The position numbers and the translations under genes are program-made. From Flavobacterium sp. J27 (lineage in GTDB: Bacteria; Bacteroidota; Bacteroidia; Flavobacteriales; Flavobacteriaceae), in NCBI RefSeq assembly GCF_004303025.1, contig NZ_PJQW01000010.1, forward strand, positions 125,432 to 189,431: 64,000 bases of DNA. The letters are read 5' to 3'. Under the pieces are notes generated by a model. The model made no database searches, had not been told where the DNA came from, and saw only the letters and a list, made by a program, of their open reading frames with translations. This document shows positions 8,526 to 16,954 of the stretch, in pieces; the stretch's first letter is position 1; every line of letters begins with the position of its first letter.

Positions 8526-9398
8526 ATGAAACTATATACATTTTATTTATTCTTGTTGGTTTTTTTACTAACCATGGGCGTTAACGCTCAAATAGAACCA
8601 ACGTATTCCTTATACCGCTACAACACTCATTTTTTTAATCCAGCAGCTTTTGGTAATGAAGAAAAAGTAGCTATTACAACTAATTTTAGAAGTCAGTTTT
8701 TAGGGATAGATAATGCACCCGAAACGCAAAGCATTAGTTTAGGTATACCTTTAAGCGAAAGAATAAAAATAGGGACAGTTGTTATTGCAGACAAAGTTTT
8801 TATAGAAAGCAACACGTCTTTATTTGCTAGTTTCTCTTATGGCATTTCAATAGGAAAGGAAACCAACTTATTGTTTGGATTACAGGCAGGTGGCTCCTTT
8901 GTAAGTATCGATTTTGGAAAATTAAATTTACCAGCCGATCCTCATCTTTCTCAAGATACTCAGTATTTTAATCCCAATATAGGTATTGGTTTTTATTTAA
9001 AAAATGAAAATTATTTTGGATCATTATCAGTTCCAAGACTTTTTGAAACCGATCGAGTTGCTGATGAAAATGGTGTAGCAACACAAGCCAATAATAAAGC
9101 AGAACTCTATCTTTCTGGAGGATATTATTTCAATTTGAGTCATAATTTAAAATTGATTCCATCTACTTTAGTACGTTTCTCTGAAAGAGAAATAATTGCT
9201 GATGCGACTGCTACTTTTCAATTTTTCGAAAAGTTTGATTTGGGAGCAAACTATAGAGTAGATAGAGCTATAGGTGGACTTTTTTATATTACGATTAAAA
9301 ACCGACTAAAATTAGGTTACGCTTATGAATCTAATTTGAGCGATATTAATAAATATGATAATGGCACGCACGAATTTGGATTGTATTTTCAATTTTAA
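8526..9398 (+). CDS. PorP/SprF family type IX secretion-associated outer membrane protein
   Basis: A 290-residue protein with a signal peptide (ending MGVNAQ) followed by the typical family start IEPTYSLYRYNTHFFNPAAFG, where the N-P-A-x-x-G motif is diagnostic. The rest alternates beta strands typical of an outer membrane barrel and ends with aromatic HEFGLYFQF. SprF-like proteins pair with adhesins that carry the gliding-type C-terminal domain and help their secretion or anchoring; the preceding gene encodes exactly such an adhesin, 18 bases upstream. Most likely the two form one operon ending at the terminator just downstream. Confidence 0.93.
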   Translation: MKLYTFYLFLLVFLLTMGVNAQIEPTYSLYRYNTHFFNPAAFGNEEKVAITTNFRSQFLGIDNAPETQSISLGIPLSERIKIGTVVIADKVFIESNTSLFASFSYGISIGKETNLLFGLQAGGSFVSIDFGKLNLPADPHLSQDTQYFNPNIGIGFYLKNENYFGSLSVPRLFETDRVADENGVATQANNKAELYLSGGYYFNLSHNLKLIPSTLVRFSEREIIADATATFQFFEKFDLGANYRVDRAIGGLFYITIKNRLKLGYAYESNLSDINKYDNGTHEFGLYFQF

Positions 9399-9423
9399 AT
9401 ATTGATTGGACATAATTCAATTT

Positions 9424-9452
9424 AACCACTCAGTAAAATGAGTGGTTTTTAT
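9424..9452 (+). terminator. Intrinsic terminator of the adhesin-SprF operon
   Basis: The arms AACCACTCA and TGAGTGGTT form a 9-bp stem around a 4-base loop, followed by TTTTTATTTG. Confidence 0.85.
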
Positions 9453-9757
9453 TTGTATTCTTTATCAATAAACATATTCTCATGTAATTCATATTTCCAT
9501 TTAGTTGCAATAAAATCAGGCGAATCTATTTCTTTACAATCTTCATTTTCTTTTGGTAGACTATGGTTCTTTTATTCTTAATTTCAACTAGAAAATTGGA
9601 ACACTCCAAAAAATTCGTAATTTTTATTGCTATAGTTTCAGGATTTCCTTCTTTTGTTAAAATATAAAATTTTGGTTTGGTAAGAATATTGATAATTTTT
9701 ATTTCTAATGAATCAATTGATTCAATTGTTTTAGTGTGAATATTATGGAATATTATG
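9448..9757 (-). pseudogene. Decayed gene remnant on the minus strand
   Basis: Read on the minus strand, a stretch without an ATG codes for ...IESIDSLEIKIINILTKP, continuing through FYILTKEGNPETIAIKI and NFLVEIKNKRTIVYQKKMK before a stop near 9526. A +1 shift then continues as EIDSPDFIATKWKYELHEN to a stop near 9450. The joined frames read like one small soluble protein broken by a frameshift and lacking its start. A 10-base tandem (AATATTATGG, repeated, third copy altered) marks the upstream end at about 9738-9767. The family is not recognised. The rest of the gap, 9758-10136, shows no gene. Confidence 0.4.
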
Positions 9758-10136
9758 GAATCTTATGGTGTCAATTTTAACTTGTCCATAGCTTTTGATG
9801 AAAAAAGAAAGTAAACTAATTATTTTATGACGTTTTTTCATTTTTCAAAATATGGGTAACAGTGCGGTATAGAGTTAGTTATGAAGTTACGACCACGATT
9901 TTTCACAATTTGTATGTATGCAAAATAAATTTTCGTCGATTTATCTAATTTTGTTCATATATGCGAAATTTATTGTCACTTTTTTTATTTCTCAAATATA
10001 TCCTTTTCCTTTTAGGTTTGTAATGCACTTTAATTTAAAAACTTGTATACGTTTAATGGAAGCATAAAACTCCAACTTTTGCGGGTTAGCCTAAAAAATG
10101 TAAACCCTATGTTAATAGTTTGTTGTTGTTATACTA

Positions 10137-10562
10137 TTAAGAGGTCTGCTTAACACTGTCTCTAATTGCAGTTTCAAGTATATCAATATTGATGTCTTTA
10201 AGTGTTTTGAACTTAATACAATAGCCAGTTACGCTTGCTTTACCTATTGTTTTACCATAGGTTGTAGCTAAATACTTTTTATCTTGAATACCCATAATAT
10301 AAACTGATATTCCTGTCGTGTTTGTGCTAATACCAACTTGGTAAAATTCTTTGGTTTTACCGTCAGTATAATTTATTGTCAGAAGACCATAGCCAATATT
10401 AGGATTGGTAACAATTTTCCCTTTTTCGTTCGTACCGTCTAAATACCACAATTTACCTTTTGGAAATACTTTAAGTATACGTTTATGTAAAACTTCAATG
10501 TCTGAACGTTTTGTTTCAGGTTGGGAAGCAATGTAATTCTTTATTTGTTCTTGAATGTCCAT
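10137..10562 (-). CDS. DUF1801 domain-containing protein
   Basis: A complete 141-residue soluble protein of the DUF1801 family (YdhG-like fold). It starts with the usual helix IKNYIASQPETKRSDIEVLHKRI. The conserved core follows: KLWYLDGTNEKGK, NPNIGYGLLTINYTDG, and near the end IGKASVTGYCIKFKTLKDIN. The biochemical role of this family is unsettled; some members have been linked to iron handling, but nothing here tests that. It stands alone in a gene-poor patch. A possible promoter lies upstream: TAAATTTG on the minus strand at 10626-10633 with a TTG 23 bases before it. Promoter spacing is at the upper end for the group. Confidence 0.9.
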   Translation of the reverse strand: MDIQEQIKNYIASQPETKRSDIEVLHKRILKVFPKGKLWYLDGTNEKGKIVTNPNIGYGLLTINYTDGKTKEFYQVGISTNTTGISVYIMGIQDKKYLATTYGKTIGKASVTGYCIKFKTLKDINIDILETAIRDSVKQTS

Positions 10563-11034
10563 TTTGTTCTTTTATTGTTTTGGTTTACAATAATTGTAAC
10601 TCGTTTGTATAGGTTGCAAATCACACAAATTTAACTTTTTAGTGTACTAAGTATAACAAATTTTAAATTCTATTTCTCAAATATACCTTTTTTAATTATT
10701 CATAAAAATATACTTAAAAGATGTAGAATGACGTTCTTCAATTTCTTGATAATATCAGTTAATTACAAAAAAATCCACTTTAGGTTGTTCGAAAAGCGGT
10801 TCACGTTTAGTTTGTTTTTAACAATTTTGCGTTGAGTTTTAATTCAAATTTCGTCCAGTTTGGCTTGTTTCAGTTCGGATCGCTCAGTTTGGTATTAGTA
10901 TTTTTTCAACTTTAAATCCTCCCTAAAACCCCAATCGCGCCAAATGGTTGTTGTAGGCAGTTTTTTCTTTTCATAGTGTCACATGCTTTTCTTCTCGGAT
11001 CTTTGATTACTTAAGTTTTAGTCTAGGTTAGGCT
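10563..11034. other. Gene-free stretch between small accessory genes
   Basis: No supported gene was found in these 472 bases on either strand. The motif ATTTCTCAAATATA, with CCTTTT after it, occurs at about 10672-10690 and also at about 9987-10007, so a near repeat flanks the DUF1801 gene. Beyond that and the probable promoter at 10626-10660, nothing is recognised. Confidence 0.4.
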
Positions 11035-11289
11035 TTATTCTAACAGTCCACTTCCTCCACGCAAATAATATATAGAACTTAAAATTACGACTGTAAATCC
11101 AACTGCAAGAATAATTAATCCAATTTCAAGAATTAAGTAAATGTATTTTCTTCGACGTTTTTGTTTGTGGAAAAATATATTTAAAGGCAATGTGTGTTTG
11201 ATAATCAATTTCAATATGAAATACATTATGCCAACAGGTATAAGAAACATTATTAGTAGTAATGCAATTGCTCCGTTATTCCATTCCAT
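11035..11289 (-). CDS. Small two-span membrane protein, unknown function
   Basis: An 84-residue protein with two hydrophobic segments, about residues 7-28 (IALLLIMFLIPVGIMYFIL) and about 50-73 (YLILEIGLIILAVGFTVVIL). They are separated by a strongly basic loop (HKQKRRRKY), which predicts a cytoplasmic loop and both ends outside or periplasmic. No family is recognised. It is one of several small minus-strand genes in a patch with cassette-like junction sequences, so it may be a horizontally acquired single-gene unit. The coding reality is supported by the clean membrane topology only. Confidence 0.6.
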   Translation of the reverse strand: MEWNNGAIALLLIMFLIPVGIMYFILKLIIKHTLPLNIFFHKQKRRRKYIYLILEIGLIILAVGFTVVILSSIYYLRGGSGLLE

Positions 11290-11361
11290 TAGTTAATGTT
11301 TTTATTTTTCGTCTTACAAAATTCGCAATCTTGCCAAACGTCTGTTAGATGCCGCCATTTA

Positions 11362-11910
11362 TCAATTAAATAATCTTTTAAGTAACTTTCTTGTGTTTTT
11401 ATCAAGTTCGACAATTTTTAGGTTGTTATTAAATTTGAAGTTTATATTTTTTTCTTCTCCAATCTCTAATAGGTAACTGTTTATTGTTTTATTTAATTTA
11501 TTATCGTTTTCAAAAAATGTAATTATACTTTCACAATAGTGGTCAGTCATTGAAAATCCACTATCTTCTGTTTTATACATTTTAAGTTCTTCTTGTTCTA
11601 TTTTCTGTTTATTTTCATAATAGAAAGTAAAAAAATAATTTGTAGAGTCAATTTTAATACTTTCAGTTTCACATTTATTGATTTTTTGAATAAAGGTTCG
11701 TCCTTTATTTTTCCATAGAAGATAAAAGTTTACATTTCCGCATTTCGGTGAAATCATACTTTCGCATTTTCTTTCTATAATTCCAATTGTGTCAATTTTT
11801 GAGCTTTTTAATGTAGCTATTTTTTCCACTAATAGCGAATCTAAAGTTATTTCTTGTCCATAAAAGATATTTGTCAGGAAGAATAATATTAAAAATAAGA
11901 TACTTTTCAT
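11362..11910 (-). CDS. Exported protein of unknown function
   Basis: The frame is open from 11940, but the start is placed at the ATG at 11910 because it gives a proper signal peptide (MKSILFLILFFLTNIFYGQ). This leaves a 182-residue product whose mature part begins EITLDSLLVEKIATLK. The mature protein is polar and lysine-rich, with two cysteines close together (ERKCESMISPKCGN) and more at NKCETES and HYCESI, which could form disulfides after export. No family is recognised. It is the middle gene of a run of small accessory genes and is bounded by short inverted repeats. Confidence 0.65.
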   Translation of the reverse strand: MKSILFLILFFLTNIFYGQEITLDSLLVEKIATLKSSKIDTIGIIERKCESMISPKCGNVNFYLLWKNKGRTFIQKINKCETESIKIDSTNYFFTFYYENKQKIEQEELKMYKTEDSGFSMTDHYCESIITFFENDNKLNKTINSYLLEIGEEKNINFKFNNNLKIVELDKNTRKLLKRLFN

Positions 11911-11934
11911 TTCTCTGAAATCAGATGAGCGGTT

Positions 11935-12074
11935 GCACATAACGATTCTCGGTTATAAAATTATGACGAAAACCGCACACCGAGCTATTTCAAATATAGA
12001 ATTTAATTTCGAATTTACCGAGAAAATTAGGAAAAATGTGCAGACCAAGTCATGATTTATAGCCGATGTTGTGC
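11935..12074. repeat. Imperfect inverted repeats at gene-cassette-like junctions
   Basis: The sequence at 11935-11959 (GCACATAACGATTCTCGG, then TTATAAA) is matched in reverse by 12057-12074, whose complement reads GCACAACATCGGCTATAAA. The repeats lie just upstream of the exported-protein gene and bracket a short non-coding segment. A third junction-like sequence, CGTCTGTTAGATGCCGCC, lies at 11338-11355 on the other side of that gene. The pattern suggests recombination junctions of small gene cassettes, but the sites do not match the integron attC consensus. Confidence 0.35.
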
Positions 12075-12081
12075 GATGTAA

Positions 12082-12273
12082 TTATTCCTCTAGTTTGGCA
12101 AGTAAATCTTGAATAAACTTCTTTTTTAAAATGTTATAAAGAGAAACCTTATCTCCAAAAAAGTTTTTAATAGTAATTAGTTTTTGTACTAATAATCTTA
12201 TTGAATACAGGCGAAATGATTTCCAGTCTGGTACAAACTTAAAATCTACAGTTTCAGAAGTTGAATGATACAT
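12082..12273 (-). CDS. Possible small protein, uncertain
   Basis: A 63-codon frame with product beginning MYHSTSETVDFKFVPDWKSF and ending in a basic/acidic helix (ILKKKFIQDLLAKLEE). No domain, signal peptide or membrane span is visible. It lies between the inverted-repeat junction and the tRNA-derived attachment site. The amphipathic C-terminal helix looks protein-like, but the frame is short and could be the remains of a longer gene. Confidence 0.3.
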   Translation of the reverse strand: MYHSTSETVDFKFVPDWKSFRLYSIRLLVQKLITIKNFFGDKVSLYNILKKKFIQDLLAKLEE

Positions 12274-12342
12274 TTTTTGTAGCGATAAAGAACATAAAAC
12301 TGATTGTAATTTTAAAATTGATATTTTATAGCAATAGATTAA

Positions 12343-12379
12343 TTCAAAAAAATCCTAAACAATTACTGTCTAGGGATTT
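12343..12379 (-). terminator. Minus-strand terminator, probably of the original tRNA gene
   Basis: Read on the minus strand, AAATCCCTA and TTAGGATTT pair around a loop of about 12 bases and are followed by TTTTTG. It lies just past the 3' end of the tRNA fragment at 12387-12429, where the terminator of an intact tRNA transcript would be expected. This marks the left side as the ancestral chromosomal side. Confidence 0.6.
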
Positions 12380-12386
12380 AATTTCC

Positions 12387-12429
12387 GTAGCGAAGACGGG
12401 AGTTGAACCCGTGACCTCAGGGTTATGAA
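12387..12429 (-). repeat. Left attachment repeat (3' half of a CAT-anticodon tRNA)
   Basis: A 43-bp direct repeat identical to 63091-63133. On the minus strand it is a perfect tRNA 3' half: anticodon loop TTCATAA (anticodon CAT), stem CCCTG, variable AGGTC, T arm ACGGG/TTCAACT/CCCGT, then acceptor strand CTTCGCT, A and C. No 5' half follows upstream (beyond 12429), so it is not a complete tRNA. Tyrosine integrases commonly use tRNA 3' halves as att cores, so this is read as one end of the integrated element. Confidence 0.85.
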
Positions 12430-12497
12430 TTTAGAAGTCTTTCTAAAATCACCTGTTTTACTGGTGTTTTGGAGACTTTAAAATTTTAATTTCAATA

Positions 12498-12523
12498 AAA
12501 TCGTGTTCAATTTTATGTTCAAG
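12498..12523. promoter_or_regulatory. Candidate integrase arm-type sites, left end
   Basis: AAATCGTGTTCAA at 12498-12510 is followed by a weaker copy (TTATGTTCAAG) at 12513-12523. The same 13-mer occurs twice in tandem at 62972-62996 near the other end of the element. Repeats shared by both ends, 70-120 bases inside the att cores, are what arm-binding sites of a tyrosine integrase look like. Confidence 0.5.
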
Positions 12524-12586
12524 ATTAGAACTGGATTAATTATTATTTCAAAAGTAATTAATATATCTAAATTTTTAATTAAAATT

Positions 12587-13246
12587 TTAGATTAAGTCAG
12601 TAAATCTTCCCCAAAGTATATCTGGTCTATTGAAAACTGCAGGTGATGTCTCTTGTATAGCATCTCCGAATCTTTTATTGTTTCCAGAACTACAATGTAT
12701 TACTTTCGTCATTTTTCCATTCTTTACTTCTGAAACAATGCCTACATGTCCAATTTTATTTCCAGCTCCATAAACTACTATACATCCTATTTCGGGTGTT
12801 TCAATTTTATTGAAAATTCCCGACATACTTTTTATATCAGCTTCCATTGAATCAGTAAAAATCCAACCACCAAATTTTTGGTAAAAAGGGATATCAGTTT
12901 TTCTCGAAATTTTGAAAACCCAACAAATAAAACCACTACAGTCACATTGTTTGTTTGCGGTTGGTAAAATCAATTCTGGTTTCATGCCTCCAGAACCTAG
13001 TTTATATTTTATTCCTTTTCCAATTGCAGATTTTGCTCTATTTATAAAATAGCTAGCATTTAATATTTCATTAATTATAATTTCTCCAGGCACATCTTCT
13101 AGATTAGGAATTTTTATGATTTGATTGACATAGATGTGATTCTGATTTTTTATTTCTGGATTGAATGCCATTATTAATTCAACGGTAGAATTGAATTTTT
13201 TTGCAATTTTCGTCAAATTATCGTTAGGTTTAATTTTATATATCAT
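12587..13246 (-). CDS. LysM and NlpC/P60-type peptidoglycan hydrolase-like protein
   Basis: A 219-residue protein without signal peptide. An N-terminal LysM motif (residues about 2-46: YKIKPNDNLTKIAKKFNSTVE...IYVNQIIKIP) would bind peptidoglycan. The C-terminal part is a cysteine amidase/endopeptidase fold: catalytic Cys103 in DCSGFICWVF, His167 in GHVGIVSEV and a third polar position around His184. This layout fits cell-wall or other amide hydrolases. It is the second gene of an operon, 9 bases after the amidohydrolase gene, and is driven by the shared element promoter at 14980-15031. The lack of a signal peptide means it needs a special route out or acts inside the cell. Confidence 0.82.
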   Translation of the reverse strand: MIYKIKPNDNLTKIAKKFNSTVELIMAFNPEIKNQNHIYVNQIIKIPNLEDVPGEIIINEILNASYFINRAKSAIGKGIKYKLGSGGMKPELILPTANKQCDCSGFICWVFKISRKTDIPFYQKFGGWIFTDSMEADIKSMSGIFNKIETPEIGCIVVYGAGNKIGHVGIVSEVKNGKMTKVIHCSSGNNKRFGDAIQETSPAVFNRPDILWGRFTDLI

Positions 13247-13255
13247 AATTATGAA

Positions 13256-14965
13256 TTAGTCGCGTCTTAAAAAGATTATTGGATTTTCTCTTGCAATTAA
13301 GTTGAATTGTTTAGTAGATAGATTTGATTTAGTTTTGGCTAATAATTCTTTTTCTGAATTATGATTACGAACGACATAAAAATCGGTGCCAAATAATATT
13401 TTTTCTTTTAAAGCGGGATTACTTAAGGTTTGTTTTAATAATGGTACAATTTCTTCTTCATGTATAATATAACTTAAATCTGCATATACATTTGGATATT
13501 GCATGATTAAACTTGAAATGATAGAGTACCAATCAGCATTTTTCCAAATATCCATTAATCTACCATAACCAAGTTTGTCTTTTTTTGTATTAATAAATGT
13601 GATTCCTTTAGAATTATCTGTCATTTTGTGAGAATAATTATCCCTATCTCTTTCCATAAATTTTTTCCATTCATCATCTCCTCCATAGTGTCCAAAACAG
13701 ATTTTTAAATTACTCAAATCAGAACTAATTGTATCTGTTTCTTCAGAATATCCAAATAAATTCAAGAGTTCTGGTTTGTTGCATTTTTTTATCCATTCTT
13801 TAAGCAAAATAGGATTAAGTAAGCATAAATAATTTAAAGGATGTGTGAAGTCTAGAGAATATTCAATGTTTTTGCTTTTAGCTAATAGCATATATTCATT
13901 GGGCAATTTAGCATCTTTAATTATAGGATGATAGTACCATTCTTTTTTCTTATTGCCTCTGTAAAAAATGGTTCCTCTAATACAATGAGTCATAATAGGT
14001 AGATTATTATCTGCCGCATATTTCCATAAGGGTAATAATTTTTCATCGAAAGGAAAATACCCCAATGCTGGATAAATTTTAAAACCTGCAAAATTTGCTT
14101 TTTCGATGTATTCTTTTATAAAGCAATCTTCTAAAATAACTTTGCCGTTGAGGTTTTTCCATTTAAAAAAATCTTTATAACCAACACTTTCTCTCCGTGG
14201 ATCAACAAAAATAAAAGGATGTATAATCGTTGGGTTTTTTAATTTTATTTCTTTTAGTTTTTCCATTTGAGTTTGGTAATTACCTATTGGTTTAATTTTA
14301 CCTGCGTCCATAAATTCCATATCCATAGGAAGTACAACAAATTGAGTGTTTTTAGGATATTGTTTTGTAAGTCGTTTAAAAATTGCATTTTGTTCTTGAT
14401 AATAGGCAAATCGACCTATACTCACGTAGCGGGTAATAAACTTCAGCTGATCTTCGTTGATAAAAATGAGAGATAACTTTTTAGAATTACGTAGTATTAT
14501 TAACCCCATTTTTCTACCATACGGTATAGCAATTAATGTAAATAAAATGATACTTATTTGTAAAGCATCATTTTTTAAAAATTCTAAAAATTGAATATTA
14601 TAAAGTTTTATAAGTAATTTTTCACAAAACTCAATTTCTTTAAAAAAATACTTAAATAGGAGGTAAGTAGAAAACAGGACTATTATAAAGCTTACTACAT
14701 CCACTATAGCTCTTAAAACTCTAATACGCTGCCATAGAAGTTTTAGCTTAACTAAATTCTTTTTTAAATTGCTATTTTCAAAGCTAAAATTAAATTTATA
14801 GGGGCTATATTTATTTGTAAACCAAAATTTACAAATTCTTATAACTAAAGGCACTGTTAAAATTTTGTATAAAATAAAAGGCATAAATTTTTTGCCAATA
14901 TAAGGAGGGATGTTATCCCCAGTAAAAATATGGGTATGACAGTTGATAATTGGTTTTTCACTCAT
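13256..14965 (-). CDS. Membrane-associated amidohydrolase-family protein
   Basis: A 569-residue protein beginning MSEKPIINCHTHIFTG. The HxH motif (His10, His12) starting a TIM-barrel metal site is typical of amidohydrolase_2-like enzymes. Later elements fit too: NLPIMTHCIRG (metal His), DFTHPLNYL, and ILFGTDFYVV near the C-terminus (metal Asp). Unusually, a segment with two likely membrane spans (about residues 95-118 and 133-152) is inserted after the first strand. The frame is open to 15010, but that TTG is the promoter -33 element, so the ATG at 14965 is the start. The substrate is unknown. It is co-transcribed with the LysM-NlpC/P60 gene. Confidence 0.78.
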   Translation of the reverse strand: MSEKPIINCHTHIFTGDNIPPYIGKKFMPFILYKILTVPLVIRICKFWFTNKYSPYKFNFSFENSNLKKNLVKLKLLWQRIRVLRAIVDVVSFIIVLFSTYLLFKYFFKEIEFCEKLLIKLYNIQFLEFLKNDALQISIILFTLIAIPYGRKMGLIILRNSKKLSLIFINEDQLKFITRYVSIGRFAYYQEQNAIFKRLTKQYPKNTQFVVLPMDMEFMDAGKIKPIGNYQTQMEKLKEIKLKNPTIIHPFIFVDPRRESVGYKDFFKWKNLNGKVILEDCFIKEYIEKANFAGFKIYPALGYFPFDEKLLPLWKYAADNNLPIMTHCIRGTIFYRGNKKKEWYYHPIIKDAKLPNEYMLLAKSKNIEYSLDFTHPLNYLCLLNPILLKEWIKKCNKPELLNLFGYSEETDTISSDLSNLKICFGHYGGDDEWKKFMERDRDNYSHKMTDNSKGITFINTKKDKLGYGRLMDIWKNADWYSIISSLIMQYPNVYADLSYIIHEEEIVPLLKQTLSNPALKEKILFGTDFYVVRNHNSEKELLAKTKSNLSTKQFNLIARENPIIFLRRD

Positions 14966-14979
14966 CTTTCTATTTTTTT

Positions 14980-15031
14980 TAAAATTATCAATAATGAGTT
15001 TACTTGTCAATGCGTATTTATACTTAATTTA
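14980..15031 (-). promoter_or_regulatory. Shared-type promoter of the amidohydrolase operon
   Basis: On the minus strand, AAATTAAGTATAAATACGCA abuts a -33 TTG (15010-15008), followed after exactly 20 bases by TAATTTTA (14987-14980). Transcription would begin about 10 bases before the ATG at 14965. The same design, with near-identical upstream box and 20-base spacer, precedes three other genes of the element (15869, 17197, 20658). Confidence 0.75.
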
Positions 15032-15173
15032 AAGTGTCTTACTATTATAGTATTTTTAGTATAATACTTATTGTTTATATAATCAAAAAAAAACTACAAT
15101 ATTGAATAATAAAATAAGATATAAATATTTTTATGAATGTTAGGTTGTGCTTTTTTTAAACTTTAATCCCTTA

Positions 15174-15869
15174 TTATTTCCTAGCCTTATCTCTAATAGT
15201 TATAGATAAATCCATTGCGGCATATTTATTCTCCGCATGCTTGTATGTTTTTCCTAATTTGTCCCAATCACCATTAATATCTGTAAAGCTTTGATACCAG
15301 GTTAAAAATGGTTTGTCATCAACTTTACCAAGATATTTACCAACTATTGAAGAAACCGAACTGATTAAATTAATAATATTAGAAAATTCATTAGCCTCTT
15401 TAATAATTGTGAGTAATTTATCGGATAAATCTTTATAATCGTTATCGTTTTTTATGTTCTCCATTATTTTAGCAACATCTCTCAAACTTTGTTTTGATTT
15501 TATAATGGAAGTCATTACATGAACCTGTGAAGGCGCTTTTTCCTTTTTTTCTTGTTTCCAATAAAAAATAGATTTATCAATAGATAACGCATCGCCATCA
15601 TCTACTTTTTCAAAACCCTTCAAATCTAAATTTATGATTTGGTTTTTAGCGTCAGAAACTACTAATGTTAAAAAATAGATTTTTGCCAATCCTGGGAAAG
15701 GAAAAATTTTAGCAGTCTTATTGTCTTTAATTATAACATGAGATAGTCTAATTTCAAGACCACTTATTTTATCAGATCCTAAAATATCACCATCTTTTGT
15801 CGTGAAATCGAATGAAGCCTCTTTGAAACTATGCTCCTCAGTATATAAATTTTGCAGTAAGTTTAACAT
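15174..15869 (-). CDS. Protein of unknown function, beta-sandwich plus helical tail
   Basis: A 231-residue soluble protein without signal peptide. Residues about 15-120 are rich in beta strands (ISGLEIRLSHVII, LAKIYFLTLVVSD, DALSIDKSIFYWKQ). A helical stretch follows (IIKSKQSLRDVAKIMENIK and on to about residue 180), then a final strand region ending LSITIRDKARK. I do not recognise the family with confidence. It has its own copy of the shared operator-promoter, so it belongs to the same regulon as the amidohydrolase, NACHT and lipoprotein genes. A structural or scaffold role is possible, but nothing in the sequence proves it. Confidence 0.65.
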   Translation of the reverse strand: MLNLLQNLYTEEHSFKEASFDFTTKDGDILGSDKISGLEIRLSHVIIKDNKTAKIFPFPGLAKIYFLTLVVSDAKNQIINLDLKGFEKVDDGDALSIDKSIFYWKQEKKEKAPSQVHVMTSIIKSKQSLRDVAKIMENIKNDNDYKDLSDKLLTIIKEANEFSNIINLISSVSSIVGKYLGKVDDKPFLTWYQSFTDINGDWDKLGKTYKHAENKYAAMDLSITIRDKARK

Positions 15870-16288
15870 AAACGTTTTTTTTTATAAAATTAGACTTAAC
15901 TAAAGTTTTGTGCAATGAGTATTTTTACTCAATAATAGGTAAAAATGTCATAAATGATATTAAACAGAGGCTAACAAATGCGTCATTTTAATGGTGATGT
16001 TAATATAAGTTAAAATAAAGTATTTTATCATTTTTTATCATAAATTGCTTTGTCTCTTTAATATTTAAAGTATAATATATTTCAAGAGAAAGCGTTTTTT
16101 TAAGATTAAACTCTTTTTATTAATGAGTTGAGCTTTTCTAATTAATTAGATTACTGTAGAAAATAACATGCATTTTAATAGTATTAATTTAGTTTTCTTA
16201 TTGGATTAAATTTATATGATAATATTTATTAAAGTTAAGTATTGGGAGACAAATAGTTATTGATCAAGATTTTTATTTACGTATTTTT
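15870..16288. promoter_or_regulatory. Intergenic region with shared-type promoter for the minus-strand gene
   Basis: A perfect inverted repeat TGAGTA-TTTT-TACTCA lies at 15916-15931. On the minus strand it directly precedes TTG (15915-15913) and, after 20 bases, TAATTTTA (15892-15885), giving the promoter of the gene ending at 15174. The remaining part toward the response regulator at 16289 is AT-rich without a clear promoter; no gene is seen in these 419 bases. Confidence 0.7.
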
Positions 16289-16954
16289 ATGATTAAAATA
16301 GCTTTAATTGATGATCATGAACTTTTTAGAAAAAGTTTATCTACACTATTGTCTTTTTCAACAAATTTCAATGTTGTTTATGATACAAATGATGGGCTAG
16401 CATTTTTAGAATATATAAAAGAAAATGATGTAGATATTATTTTGTTAGATATTCAAATGCCTATAATAAATGGTTTTGAGTTATGTAAAATATTGAAAAG
16501 TATACAGCCAGAAATTAAAATTTTGATTGTTTCGCAACTCAATTCAAAAGAAGTGATACATCATGTCATGACATGTGGTGCGAACGGATTTTTTAGTAAA
16601 AATTCTTCTCCAAATCTTTTAGAAAATGCTATTGAAAAAATAATAGAAAATGATTATTATTTTGATGATGAATTAGGGATTGTTATTAAAGATGCAATTT
16701 TATGGGAAAGAAGAGAGGGTTATACATTAGATTTTTCTGAATCAATTTATTTGTCTGATAGAGAGATTGAAATTATTAATATGGCTTGTGTTGAAATGAG
16801 TAGTAAAGAAATAGCAAATAAGTTGTGTATTAGCACTCGAACAGTTGAAAACCATAGAAAGCGTATAATGGAAAAAACTCGTGCCAAAAATTTTATTGGA
16901 GTCATCTTGTTTGCTTTAAAAATTAACGCTATTACTTTAGATAATTTTAGTTAA
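16289..16954 (+). CDS. Orphan LuxR/NarL-family response regulator
   Basis: A 221-residue regulator with an N-terminal receiver (DDHELFRKS at the start, phospho-acceptor Asp54 in LLDIQMPI, SQLNSK switch region) and a C-terminal LuxR helix-turn-helix (LSDREIEIINMACVEMSSKEIANKLCISTRTVENHRKRI). It ends with the same tail type as the regulator at 21369 (AKNFIGVI, then FALK), so the two are paralogues. No histidine kinase is encoded inside the element, so a chromosomal kinase or phosphorylation-independent action must be assumed. It sits between the unknown 231-residue gene and the NACHT gene and could control the shared promoters. Confidence 0.93.
   Translation: MIKIALIDDHELFRKSLSTLLSFSTNFNVVYDTNDGLAFLEYIKENDVDIILLDIQMPIINGFELCKILKSIQPEIKILIVSQLNSKEVIHHVMTCGANGFFSKNSSPNLLENAIEKIIENDYYFDDELGIVIKDAILWERREGYTLDFSESIYLSDREIEIINMACVEMSSKEIANKLCISTRTVENHRKRIMEKTRAKNFIGVILFALKINAITLDNFS

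Noticed and set aside
11338..12074. Integron attC sites
   Set aside because: GTTAGAT fits the GTTRRRY core by chance, but no paired RYYYAAC partner with the right spacing was found and there is no integron integrase in the window.
12387..12429. Complete tRNA gene
   Set aside because: Only the half from the anticodon loop to the acceptor end is present; neither this copy nor that at 63091-63133 has a D arm or 5' acceptor strand nearby.
14267..14476. Plus-strand 69-codon frame inside the amidohydrolase gene
   Set aside because: It is antisense to a gene with metal-binding motifs and has no sign of its own expression signals.
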